Source: Nageia nagi
Lineage: Eukaryota; Pinophyta
Direction of reading: 5' to 3'
NCBI GenBank assembly: GCA_050084985.1
Contig: JBITNC010000001.1
Coordinates: forward strand, 155,372,001-155,436,000
DNA length: 64,000 nt
Of this stretch, positions 53,070 to 63,897 are shown in pieces. The position numbers and the translations under genes were made by a program. Within the stretch, counting starts at the first letter, position 1. Every line of letters begins with the position of its first letter. The notes beneath the pieces are model-generated. The model saw only the letters and a program-made list of their open reading frames with translations, was not told where the DNA came from and did no database searches.

Positions 53070-54337
53070 AAAGGGGTCTATTTTCGCAAGTTTTTGATAT
53101 GTAAGCCAAATATTTGGCCAACTTAGTGGATTTCCACTAAGTCCAATTGTAATTTTGATTAGCATTTTCAATTAGCTTGTAAATAGTTGTTAGTGTTACA
53201 ATTAGGGTTAGGGTTTTGAAACTCATTTCTAGGGTTTCAAAAGACACTTTTAGGGTTTCCAAAACTTTATAAGAGACCAGGAGTCTCATTTTTGTAAGGA
53301 CTTCATTATGAAGCAAACATTTCTTTTCTTGAAGAGTGAACTTTTGAGAATTGAGAGCTTATTGTAAATCTTGGCACCTCCTTTTTCAAAATATAATACA
53401 AAGTTGTTAATGCAAAGACTTGAGTTTGACACTTTTCTTATTGATGTTATGGATTGATTCTTTGAGGGCACTCATAGTTGGCTTGTGTACTTTCGTTTCA
53501 TTCCTTTGAAAGCTTTTGAGCTTTAAGGAAGTTATCTCTGAAAAACTTTAAAAAGTGCTTGAAGCTTACCTATGTTTGTTGCTTGATCCTTAACACACAA
53601 GTTGATTGGGTATTCTATGTCAGTTTCTACTTCCATGACATCTTGCTAGGTCCTTCATTCAAAACTATGATCCTCTCATTTTGCGACCTTCCATTTCCAT
53701 TATATTGAATCGGTCCTATTTGTAGAGAACCGACAATTGGCGTTCCTCCCCGCTCCTCTTTGAAGCAATTCAAATGCTGAGTTGTTTGCTTGCAAGGTTG
53801 GATGAATTGGATGAAGGGTCCTTAACCGATTCGGAAAAGATTAACTCTTAGACACTTTCCCGTCAGTGAACCTCAAACTCATACCCAACCAAGTATCCTT
53901 TCTTTCTCCAAGGTGTTGTCCTTCACCTTTTACAGTATTACTTTTATGCTTTCTCTATGCTTTTTTTATGCTACCATACCCAAATACAATCCTTAAATCC
54001 ACTCAAAAAGGTTTTGAACAAACTCTATACATCAAAGAATAAAACATCGTTGGTTAACAAGCTACTACCTGTCATTCCATTCTATTGAAGCTGTTTTCAA
54101 AGAGGGATACCACACTTTCTTTATCTATCCTTAGACCAGGAACAAGCTCGGCAGGCACACCTTGAACGTAGTAACATTAGGTCGACGAGTAAGTGTTTCA
54201 ACAAGAGCCTTGGAGGTACACAATCCTTTTCAAACGGGGGAATTGGTAACGCATTCCCACCTATGTTGCTTGGGATCTCTTAAGTTTCGCATGCGATATT
54301 CAGAGTGTCCCATGCGGGAAAGAAAAGCATCCCAACA
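53070..54337 (+). other. Tail of LTR unit 3
   Basis: Non-coding. ACTTAGTGGATTTCCACTAAGT near 53122 is a strong hairpin replacing the GATGAGG...CTCCCAC block of other units. Then come ATTAGGGTTAGGG, TTATAAGAG (about 53268) and about 1.06 kb to CCCAACA. TTGATTGGGTATT..., CCGACAATTGG and CCTTAACCGATTCGG are shared with 23710-23810 of unit 2. Confidence 0.6.
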
Positions 54338-54409
54338 AGAAGGTTAGCCTCGGTTAATCAGTTTGGAAGGTTAAGTCTGGAGCACTGCATGGAGTAAAGG
54401 AGAAAAAGC

Positions 54410-55010
54410 ACAACCCCTAAAACGTGCGCCCTATTCCAAATTGCATTTTTTTAGTCATTTTCATCATTTTTTTGGAAATTTCTACCTGGGGAGGTGTGCT
54501 AAAGGCCAATCGCACCATTTTTAGTACATGCTTGGCACTCCCCCAAAACCATGCGCCTAGTCCCAAACATCTTGGCCCAGGGGTAAAATTGACTAAGTGT
54601 TGAAATTCAAGAAGGGCGGGCCAGGCACAAGCTTTAAGGCGCATGCTTTTGCACCCATTCCAAAGGGTGTGACAAGGAAATAGAGCTTCAAAGTGGCATG
54701 AAAATTGACTAAGTCCCTTCTCCTTAGTCATTTTCATTGCTTCATTTCAGATTTGCACCCAAATTCCTAGTCACAACATTTCAGGGACATGCTTAATCAC
54801 TCATTCAAATCGGTGCACCAGGGAGGAATAAGGAGTTAGGATTTTGTTGGTACAACCAGTTAGCCATTTTGGGCTAAGACATTTCATTTGAGCCCTAGAA
54901 ACTGAGGCGCATGTTTTCCAGTACATGCTTTTCCACTCATCCAAAGTGACCTAGGACCCAATCGCATGTTTCCTAGACAGTGAAAAAACACTCATCTCAA
55001 ACCATGCACC
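54410..55010 (+). repeat. Type B palindromes, right part of unit 4
   Basis: Degraded inverted repeats near 54410, 54510, 54630, 54766, 54905 and 54961, with GGCGCATG / CATGCGCC or variant arms. They continue the array begun at 45300 before unit 3 inserted. Confidence 0.68.
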
Positions 55011-55120
55011 CTAGGGTTACAAGCTGAAATTGAGTAAGCGTGAGATGCCAAGAGTTGAGAAGAGAAAGAGATGAGTGGCAGGCATGCATTTTGCCATACA
55101 TCCACCTTCCATGCATCTCA

Positions 55121-55130
55121 TATAAAAAGG
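55121..55130 (+). promoter_or_regulatory. TATA box before ORF copy 5
   Basis: CTCATATAAAAAGGGCAGCC, 160 bp upstream of the ATG at 55289. The homologous CAATAAAAGAGGGCATCC is at 26275 in the Tat 3' LTR. Confidence 0.5.
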
Positions 55131-55288
55131 GCAGCCTTGATTCATTTTGTTGGACGTCCTGCAGCCCAAACCTACACGTTTGACCTCTTCTTGTTGCATC
55201 CTCCAGGGTGTCTGGATTGATCCTTGGGCTTTTATGAGGGCCTCCAACCATTTTCATTCCTTTTTCTGCATTTACTTCAGAATTCAAT

Positions 55289-58188
55289 ATGACTTCAAAA
55301 GTGAGGCTGCCCCCACTCAAGGCCAAGAAAGTTCAAGGGCAGCTATTTGAAAGACGTGACTAAGGACCAGATGACAAGGCTCTTGAAAGAGAGCCAAATA
55401 GAGTTTCAAGAAAGGGAAAGACCAGAGCTCCTTGAAGCCAAATTCAAGGGGAGATACGTCTTTGTTGGAGATACAGACTGAGGAAATGTCGACCCCATCC
55501 AGACCATAGCCTCCACTACCTCCATTAGCAAGGAGGACCTGTCAAATGAACTCATCCACACCTGTGGATTGTTCAATGCCACCATGATGCCTTTTGCAAT
55601 TCCTTTTCCTTAATTGTGCTACGAGGTAGCCAAGAGATGTAAATATGACAAGAGAGTCCTCCAAGACACAGAGAGGAATGTAATTATGGACTTCTCCCCC
55701 AAGGGAGTTGAAGCAGCCTTTGGCTGGAAAAGATACGAGGATGATTATACATTGACAAATTCATAAGAGTTCCATGATTCCACTACCTGGCTTGGGGACG
55801 ACATCTGATCATGGCTTTATGAGGATTATCAGAATATTCAGGGCCAAAGATTGGTCAGCAGCGTAGGAAGGAATTCCTTCCTACAGTGGCCAAGTTGATC
55901 ACTTTGTTGTCCAAAGTCACAAGTCAAGAGAATGACTCTAAGTACAGGAAGTAGTTCACAGGATTCATTGCAGTAATCAGCTACGGGAGAGCTATGAGAT
56001 GGAGTAGGGTGATCAGCAATGCCCTGCACCACCAACTGGCTTTGGTTCCTCGAGGAGGTTCTATATGAACTCCTACCTTGTGTACCTGTTGTTGCATGGC
56101 AAGCTCAAATCCAGAGAGCTTGCGGATAAGAGATACTTGGGTCAAAAAGGCATTTCTGTGTGGTGGGTATACCCGAAGTGGTGGTATCACAAGAAATTTC
56201 AGCATTTCTATGAGAGGAACGATCGATGGGAATACTCCATCTATAAAGACATATAAGATGAATCAATCGTGAAGAGGATTTCTGAATGCTACCATCCAGG
56301 CCATTAGTGCACATACAGATTTCTATCTGCAATATATTAATCATACATTCATCAAGGTCTATGGCTCCGACGAGCAACCCCTACTGCCCAGATATGCTAG
56401 CAACAGACTCATTCTCATGGAATTTGCTAGATAGTTGTTGTTTTTGAAGGAACAAGTATGGAGAAAGAAGAATGCAACCATTAACTTGCCCATCTCTATT
56501 GCAAGTTATGTTTGCCATACGTGGGTTGAGGCCAGCAATATGAAGTTGCAGCAGTACGTCTTCTTCAAGGAGGCAGCAACTAGAAATTATAATCCAAGAG
56601 GTGTAATTGCTCATTTCTACAACACCGCATTCCAAAAACAGATAACTTTTCAGCATAAATCTTTAGGGAAAGCGGAGAAGTACCAAAATGTGCAGAGTAA
56701 GGAGGAAATTGCATAGATAGATGCTCTTTTGAGCAAGAAGAAGACCCCCCTCCATGAAAAAAGACCACCTCAAAGACCACACACTATCAAGGCAAGATCT
56801 AAAGAGGTCCCACTCAGGATCAAGACATCCCCTCCTGCCAGTGTTGAACCTCCACAAGGTAGAGTGCCCTTGCTTCTTGTCGGGAAGAGACAAGGAGCTC
56901 CAAGAGAGCACATCCCAGGACCTAGCAAACGCAATGTAGTGATGGCCTATTTGAGAGATGTTGGCTATCGCACTGGTCCCTTGAGCATGCTGGAGAAGGC
57001 TTGTGCCAATGATTTACCCACATAAGACTTTCCTTCTAGACCCACTCATCCTCCTGGATGTGCAAAGAAGGTTTCCCCACTGCAACCAAGTTCCAGTTCT
57101 TTCGAGCATTCCACTTCTTCCGATGAAGAAATTGGTGAGGAACTCGGCCATACAGTAGAAGACTTCGAGGAAGAGACAGAGAGCCAGAGGAGTGATGAAG
57201 AGAGTCGTGGTGAAGAAGAAGAAGAAGATGATGATAATGATGATGTCGTTGATGAGTAGTACCCGAACAAGACAATGTATTTGTGTGTGCTTCCGCACCT
57301 GATGAGATAGAGATTGAAACTCTCCCAGATGATGATGAGATTGTGGACGTTGGGACTTATGATGATGATGAGGTCCAAGTTGTTGGAGTAAAGTGTGTCA
57401 GAGAGGTGGGTACCTCTAAACATTCTCCTGTCGAGCATAGAAACAACTCACACTCGTCTTCCTAGAAGCCCTCTGTGAAGAGGACCAACCATGAAAGATC
57501 CCCTTAGCCACGGAACAAAGGCATATCAATAGGTGGTGACGAAGGAGATGAATAAGACAAAGGGGAGATTCAAGAGCAGAAGAAGAAGAGAAAGCAAGAT
57601 GAACACCAAGGTAAGGAAGTAGCCCTTGTTCAGACTACTCTGGCTGAAGAGGTCAAGAAGGTTAGACGAGGTCGATTGTTGGTGCAAAGGCTTCCTCCCT
57701 AGCTAGCAACCGAACATCCGGACCTTGACTTGCATGCCTGCCTTAGAGCTCTCAGCATGAGTACGGCTCATGATGAGGAGATAGACCAAGACCTGCATTC
57801 TGAGGATGAAGAAGAGGAGCTCTCTGATGGTGAGAAGATTACAAGAGTTGACACATTTGTTTCCACCTCTCGGAAAGACATCTCCATCAACCATTGCTAT
57901 TCAAAGGAAAAGCATCCTCAGAGGGCAGAAGACTGTGCTAGCAGGAAAATCATCAAGGAGTTCCAAAATATCAACACCACTCCTCTTGATCTGAAGAAGC
58001 AAGCCTCCTTCCATGGAGTTGATGAAGGATCAGCTGAAGAAGGAGATGATGGAGACCATTGAGAAGTTATGTTCTCAAATTTACAAGCTCCTCGAAGGTA
58101 GTGTTGAAATTTGGGAGCTACAAGCCCAAATCACAGCTCATCTTGACAAGTTGGATAGCTACCTCCCCAACGTCTCCCACCTGCAGCA
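55289..58188 (+). pseudogene. LTR-encoded ORF, copy 5 (in unit 4, C-terminus lost)
   Basis: ATG at 55289 after TTTACTTCAG; the start MTSKVRLPPLKAKK is close to copy 2. It is about 80-90% similar by eye to copy 2 along most of its length, including EEFLPTVAKLITLLSKVTSQ-like, WWVYPKWWYHKKFQHFYERN, SRNYNPRGVIAHFYN-type and the DDEIVDVGTYDDDE acidic region. Stops and frameshifts are numerous, and about 130 residues present in copy 2 (at 29110-29230) are absent near 57935. It ends at 58188 inside LPNVSHLQ. Confidence 0.75.
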
Positions 58189-58470
58189 TCTAGGAGTCTC
58201 CCCAAGGCTAGCGCAAGTGTCTAAGTCCAACATTGGGCTCTAAATGCTTAATATGTCATCCTAGATGTTACATGAGGCTTGGGCTTCCCATAATTATTTT
58301 TAGGATCTCCAAGTGCATAAATAATAATAAAATACTCATCCTAAGCTTGGGAGGAAAACGTCCCTCTTTGGGGCTCAGGGATGAATTGTCATTCTCTCCA
58401 AAGACTACAGTTGGAATAGGCACTCTAAATGAACACAATGTCCCTGGACTTGGACCATAACGTAGGTTCT
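58189..58470 (+). repeat. Fragment of the CCAACGTC-motif LTR family
   Basis: TTAGGAGTCTCCCCAAGGCT-like start, GATCTCCAAGTGCATAAATAA and TTGGGAGGAAAACGT match 60380-60530 in the same order. It abuts the broken ORF copy 5 on the left. Confidence 0.6.
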
Positions 58471-58700
58471 CCGATGGCTACTCAAATAGCCAATGAGAGT
58501 TCACTCACTATAATGAAACCGACGATGCAGCTGTGAGTGACATTACTGACACAGGCTCATACCCAATGGACAATGCATGTACTATGCATCCACACTGTTT
58601 AGGTTTGTCTTAGGTTTTCAAGTTGACTTGTGTCAACCATTTTGTTGTTTTTTTTTAGCTTGCGTCGCTATTTTTATTGTTGTTTTGTTTTAGCTATTAT
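58471..58700 (+). other. Internal 3' end of a second Tat-type element
   Basis: Ends with TTGTTGTTTTGTTTTAGCTATT, almost the same as the stretch before the 3' LTR at 24513. This indicates the following LTR is a 3' LTR whose own gag-pol is deleted. No coding sequence is recognised. Confidence 0.5.
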
Positions 58701-58979
58701 TGTGACAAGCACAACAGTCCCCAAAATCCTGCAATTTTGGGGACCCTTTGCACTTTTTGCTCTAAGCGATGCCACGCCTATCTTGGAGCTTCAACCACTT
58801 GGTTATCACATCCATCATTCTTCACCTAAGTGTCACAACTTTCTCAATCTTAGCCATGTTAGACGAAGCTCAAAATTTCAAAAAATGACTAAGTCTGGAA
58901 TCAAGAAATTGAGTCTAGGTGAAATAAGGGAATCCAGGTCAAGTTCAACCTAGAGCAAAGTGAAGGGCAACCCTCCAGC

Positions 58980-61180
58980 AAGCTAGCACACATCTCAAAA
59001 AGACAAGTTTTTGTCTTTCTATGGCGAGCGCCCAGATGCAAGAGCCACCCAGGTCGAGATGAAGCATAAGTGGAGCAAACTGAGGCATTCTAAAGCCCAA
59101 CGTATGTCTCCAAAACACAAGTTTTGGTCTTTTTCCAACATGCGGCCGACTAGGAAGAGGAGAAAATCTAAGTGTTGAGGCAAAGAGGCCAATCTAGCTC
59201 TCCCAGAGACACAGCGCAAGGTTCAAAAAGACAAGATTTTGTCTTTCTGCGGCATGCACCCAGATCAGGAGGTCGCCCGAGACAAGGTTGAGATCGAACA
59301 AGCAAAATTGGAGCACCTTGGGGCCGAGCGCACCTCTCAAAAAGACAATATTTTGTCTTTTTGTGGCATGCACCTAGGACAGAAGGCCACCCAAATCGAG
59401 CTTGAGGAAAATTTTGACTAAGGCATGAGCTTTCAAGATCAGCATCCGACATAGAAAGGTCCAAGAGGGAAGGCACATGATTCCAAAAGCCAAGATTTTG
59501 ACTTTTGGTGGCATGCGCCTAGCCAAGTGTAAGGATCCAAAACACAACTCAAGTGCAATTAAACCAAAATACACAAGTATGCACCCAACATCTAGTTTAG
59601 AAGGGCAATTACAAGCATACAAACCCTCACAATGCCAACATCTGGCTTAATCATGCACGAATAAGTAAACAAACCACAAGGTTGCAATAGCAAAGCATAC
59701 ACAAGATAAATATGGCAATCCAATACCCAATGGCTATATATAAGATAAATGATGCTCAACAATATGATACCAAGCCCAACAGGGCTGACGTTGACCTCAA
59801 AGGAGCCAACTAGGGCAAACCGTGTATCCTCAATGTTGGAGGAACAAGTAAAACCATGGGATAGCCTCGCTCCTTCAGAACCTGAATCCTCTCCACCGAA
59901 GGAGCCCTCCTCTAATCCTGGTGACCAACTGAATGGTAGAAGCTCAACCTCGGAATACCACCGAATGGGCAAGGGTGCTACACCAATGTCATAGAGGATC
60001 AGGATACCTCAGCCTGATAGCCCTCCTAGATGCTACACCTAGGGAATTGCTTAGCGCCACTAAGACTGGTGTCCACAAGACAGTATTAATGAGATAATAG
60101 CATATTCGGGTGTATCCAACAATGAGGCTCCAATGCCTCTTTATACACTCAACTTTGTCTGGATCTCACCTAGGAGTCATCACATGACTCCTTAATCCCA
60201 ATATTAGCCTCCTGGGGGCCCAAAATACCCAACGTGGGTACCTAGGGGTCAAGCATGACACATGGGGGCTTGGAGTGCCATAAATGCCAACATGGGGGTC
60301 TAGGAGTGCCACGCATGCCCAACGTGGGTCTAGGAGCCATGCGTGGGGTCTAGGTGTCATAATGGGCCAACGTGGGGCTTTAGGAGTCTCCCCAAGGCTG
60401 GCACATGTATAGAAGTGCTCATCCATCCATCTAAGTGTAAAACAGACCTTGGGATTCCCACAATCAAGATCGAGATCTCCAAGTATAATAAAACACCTAT
60501 TTTATGTTTGGGAGGGAGACGTTCTGCTTGGGGCTCACAATGGGGTCCATTGACCCATTAAGTCTTCTATCCTAAGTTACAACATGAAAGTACAATGCAA
60601 TAATAAAATATATTACAAAAGGAATATATCGGATTCCACAATTAATTACAATCATGCAAGGAGGGTGTCACACCAAGGGAGAGCCCGATTAGAAGAGAAT
60701 GGTTCAATTTGGCCAAGCACTGCTCATAAAGGTCCCAAAACTAGCGAAATTGGACAAGAGGAAGCCAACGCATGATTTAATAAAACAAATTCTTGACTTT
60801 CTGGAGCATGCGCTCAAGCTGGGATGACGAGCAGGATAGGTGCACCAGAAAAAAGACCCAATCTTGACTTTTGGTAGCATGTGCCCAACCTAGAAGGAGG
60901 TCTAGGTGGCTTCGAAGGTGAAAAATGGCCAAGTAATGAGAATAAAAGCCCAAAATCATGTCAAATCGGGAAAAGGAAGGCTAGCGCATGCCTCCAAAAG
61001 ACAAAAATGTGAATTTTTTTTTTGCAAGCACCCAAACTAGGGAGACTGGCAAGCTAGGTGCATAGAAAAAAGACAATCTTAACTTTTTATGGCAAGCTCC
61101 AAGTTTAGGTAAGCAAAACAAATCTGTTGCATCCGAAAAAAGACAATATTGTGACCTTTTATGGTATGTTCCAAGCTTGG
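58980..61180 (+). repeat. Type A palindrome array in LTR unit 5
   Basis: Units near 58980, 59091, 59210, 59323 and 59470, and after the insertion 60764, 60840, 60981, 61050 and 61126. Example 59323-59380: GCGCACCTCTCAAAAAGACAA, TATT, TTGTCTTTTTGTGGCATGCACC. Arms are more diverged than in unit 6. Confidence 0.8.
59528..60672 (+). mobile_element. Solo LTR, 1,145 bp, TSD CCAAG
   Basis: From TGTAAGGATCC to GGGTGTCACA, flanked by CCAAG at 59523-59527 and 60673-60677. It has CCAACATCT / CCAACGTGGG words at irregular spacing and a four-unit minisatellite at 60215-60395 (GCCCAACGTGGGTCTAGGAG). No coding. Fragments of the family are at 58189-58470, 41470-43080 and probably 1-805. Confidence 0.82.
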
Positions 61181-62504
61181 AGAGGCACGCGCCCAAGAAG
61201 GCCAGATTTCAAGGACAAGTTCCCAGGTCATCCCAATGATACATGCAGGCTACTATATCACCCTCACAGATGCCAAAAGGTGAACAGGTCAAGCTAGGGA
61301 TTACAAAGGCGAAGAAGATCGACAAGTTTGAGTGCACCTGAAGAGCATAGAGGCGTGGTTTTGCAATCGCAAAAAAAATATTTTATTGCAATTTTATTTC
61401 AAATTTGGATTACAAAGATTTTTTAAATTTGGTTCAGCCTTGCGACAGATGAGGATTTGCTCCCACAAATGCTAGAATAAATCTTGTAACGCCATGTGGC
61501 GTATTTTTATTAGACCACTTTTAATTTTCTTGGAATTTGCATTAGGGTTAGGGCAACACTTAGGGTTGCCATGAAAAACTATTTGTATCCCTTGAATGCT
61601 CATTTGTAGGGGGAATAGAATTTTTGGGATGTGGAATTGAACATTTCCTAATAGATGAGTAGAGTATTTTTTCCTATCAAATAATTGTCTATGGTGAATG
61701 TGGCATGGACTTTAGTTAAAATTGCACAACTCCATTTCTTTGTTACTATGAGCTTGGGCATGCAATGTCATCATTGATGTGTTGCTTAGATGCTTGGGAC
61801 ATTTTACAGAAGAGTGTTGAATGTAATGCATAGTTGATGATTGCCCATGGTATACAACTAGACTTGTATAATTGTGGAGTGTGTTCCCCAATGACGTTTA
61901 ACATGAAAACTTCATCCACCTGTTGAAAGTACCCTCCGTGACACGACCAACTCCCTTGTCCCCTTAAACACTTGCTCCCTCCTCTGGACCATTTGTGTTG
62001 TTGGCTAGTGTGAGAGGATATATCCTACTTTTAGACCATTCATGTTGTTGGCTAGAATGAAAGGATAGGTGGATTCTTGGAACCCATAACAAACCCAAAG
62101 GAACTTGGCATTCAAACATTGTAGTCGTTGGTGGAGCTTGATGCAAGAGAGCTGAACTCTTATGCCTCCAGTCATTTCCAATCTTCCTATTTTTCTTTTA
62201 TTTTTTATTTTCTTTATGCAGCTTTTCACACCCTTTACTTCTTGTACCTGAGAAACAACCCTTGTCTAGGCACTGAGACAATCCGAGTCCTTGACGAACA
62301 AATATTATTTGAGTTGGTGGCAGCTTCAAACATCATAGCCAATCTTTGAGCCTCATTCTCGCACCATCCATTTCGAGAGACCTTTGAGGTAACCAATCCT
62401 TATAACAGATAGGGTTAATGCCCTTCCACCTAAGGTGTTGGTGTCTCTGCTAACCTTGCAGTTATTTGCCTATTCGTAAGGTAGGAAAGAAAAACCATCC
62501 AACA

Positions 62505-62681
62505 CACTCCATATAAACAAGTGTCACCAGATGCCTCTCGCTTTGTTACCTCTTAAAAAACTACAGCACCAACAGCAACTGAAATGTCCAAAGCTTCAAC
62601 AGCTATGCCGATGACTCCTACATTCTTAAAAAAAATCTTTCTTCGCTTATAGAAATCAGCTGGTACATTTCTCTGATACCA
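62505..62681 (-). mobile_element. Ty1/copia internal fragment with primer binding site
   Basis: On the minus strand TGGTATCAGAG (62671-62681) is the standard initiator-Met tRNA primer binding site of plant copia elements, directly after the LTR end. About 165 bp of leader follow before LTR unit 5 interrupts at 62504. Confidence 0.75.
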
Positions 62682-62855
62682 TGTATGATTTCTAATACTG
62701 CAGTGATCAATTTGTTATATATGTAAGTATTTATTCATACAATGGTTCGTTAAGGACAGCCAATAAGTCTGTCTTCTTCCTCTACCAAACAGTACACAAG
62801 GTACTCACAGACAAATAACCTTACATATTACACCTATGATGTAATATTCCTAACA
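62682..62855 (-). mobile_element. Ty1/copia 5' LTR, about 174 bp
   Basis: Minus strand from TGTTAGGAATATTAC (62855) to AATCATACA (62682), with ATGAATAAATA as a possible polyadenylation or TATA region. The partner LTR and coding part are not in the window. Confidence 0.65.
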
Positions 62856-63396
62856 ACAAATTCTCAGATATCTGATGGCAAAGGAAAGAAACTCAATGAA
62901 AAGTAAAACTAAAGAATATTATGAACCATATATCCATAAAACACTGGAAATAAAGAACCAATGTGTATTTAACCATTGCATCAAGAAGTGAATTTGCCAT
63001 AAAACTTCCAGAAACAAAATAATGATAATAGAATATTGAACTCTGTATTTATATATAATGTTATCTTCATCAAGCATTTGTATATTTTAGCTGGCCCAAT
63101 GCAGCATCATGAAAAAAAAAACCGTACTATGAGTACCAGTTCAAAAATTCCCTGTTCTTAAGCTGCTTATGACAGAATGTAAATTTTAACACCATTATAA
63201 AAAAACGTTTCATATAGAAATATTCAGTGCTTCCAAGAAATGCACCACGAATCCAATTTATTGTAGATATTTAACAATATCCAAGAAGTCTACAAAAGTG
63301 TTCTTTGTGAATAACTTAAATGCCATAGATGTGCATGTGGTGATCTATATGTATGTCCATAATATTAAAGCATATCCAAGCAAAAAGAAGAGAAAC
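62856..63396. other. LysRS intron sequence next to exon 63397-63465
   Basis: AT-rich, with no repeat recognised. It contains the intron donor GTTTCT at its right border (minus strand). Confidence 0.5.
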
Positions 63397-63465
63397 CTGG
63401 AGCACAGGAGTTTCTACTTCAAGGAATCCAAGATCTTCCATCTTTTTCCGTATCTCTGAAACAAT
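63397..63465 (-). CDS. OVA5: LysRS exon encoding the motif 1 region (23 codons)
   Basis: Read on the minus strand, this exon begins after the acceptor ...TTGAATAG and ends at CTCCAG before donor GTTTCT. It encodes 23 residues including IRKKMEDLGFLEVETPVLQ, the class II motif 1 helix-strand that forms the dimer interface and leads into the active site. It is too short to stand out as an ORF and was found by following the protein family. It joins in phase 0 to the exon at 43597-43704 across a 19.7 kb intron. Confidence 0.9.
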
Positions 63466-63897
63466 CTATTCAAAGACATTCTAACGTCAGCCGGTTTCCA
63501 ATAATAGATCAAAAAGAGTAGAATAATTTGTTTCTACCTAATTATGCTTAATAAATCTTAGTTTATTGATCGAAAGCAGCATGAAGTAACAATTTCATTC
63601 TGATGAATAAATGTGTAAATAATGAAAGAGAAAAAAACTTATTTTATTGGATACCTTATTTTTGAGCTCCATGAAGCCAAATCACAGACCATTTACAAAA
63701 GTGAGAAAGAAGATCTATATTTCAACAATTAAAATAATGGTTTTGAACTTGAACTATGAAGTACCACTACTCAGCCTGATGCAAAGGTTTTGATATAATG
63801 CCTGCGTCCAGTTAAGGCAGTTGGAGCAAGTTTGCAATATTCAATTTGAAAGCTTTTATCACATGCACCTAATATGTCATATGTGACTAATTATGGA

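Larger units (their letters stand above)
45749..54337 (+). mobile_element. LTR unit 3: complete ORF-bearing LTR, 8,589 bp
   Basis: It runs from TGTTGTGCAGGAG to AAAGCATCCCAACA. Order: type C array (45950-46760), type D2 array (46800-48330), TATAAATAC (48433), leader, ORF copy 4 (49294-53069, with a 537 bp MITE), tail with TATA-like CTTTATAAGAG (53267), end. One start and one end only, with no internal LTR copy and no gag-pol. Net length without the MITE is 8,052 bp. It inserted into the TATA region of unit 4. Flanks AAGGG/GGGTG and AGAAG are not a clean duplication. Confidence 0.8.
45126..58188 (+). mobile_element. LTR unit 4 (interrupted by LTR unit 3; right end lost)
   Basis: It starts TGTTGTGCCTGCACAACA at 45126 with the same following CCCCCCAAAATTTTGCATTTTG as the Tat 3' LTR. 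It is interrupted inside its promoter at 45748 and resumes at 54338. The joined flanks (...GGTTATAAAAGG / ...GGTTAGCCTCGG) recreate the context GGCCTATAAAAGGAAAGTCAGCCTC seen intact at 25252. It continues with type B palindromes to about 55010, a TATA at 55121 and ORF copy 5 (55289-58188). It then breaks within CTGCAGCA at 58188; the LTR tail is absent. Confidence 0.78.
58701..62504 (+). mobile_element. LTR unit 5: 3' LTR without the ORF
   Basis: It starts TGTGACAAGCACAACA with a perfect hairpin GTCCCCAAAAT / ATTTTGGGGAC (58717-58744). It has type A palindromes before and after an inserted solo LTR (59528-60672), then GATGAGGATTTGCTCCCACA at 61448, ATTAGGGTTAGGGCAACACTTAG, a decayed TATA (CTATTTGTATCCC) and the end AAACCATCCAACA at 62504. 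There is no room for the ORF: the array passes to the tail within about 240 bp (61200-61440). Net length is about 2.65 kb. Confidence 0.82.

Noticed and set aside
45744-54342. Target duplication of LTR unit 3
   Set aside because: GGGTG or AAGGG on the left and AGAAG on the right do not match; not claimed.
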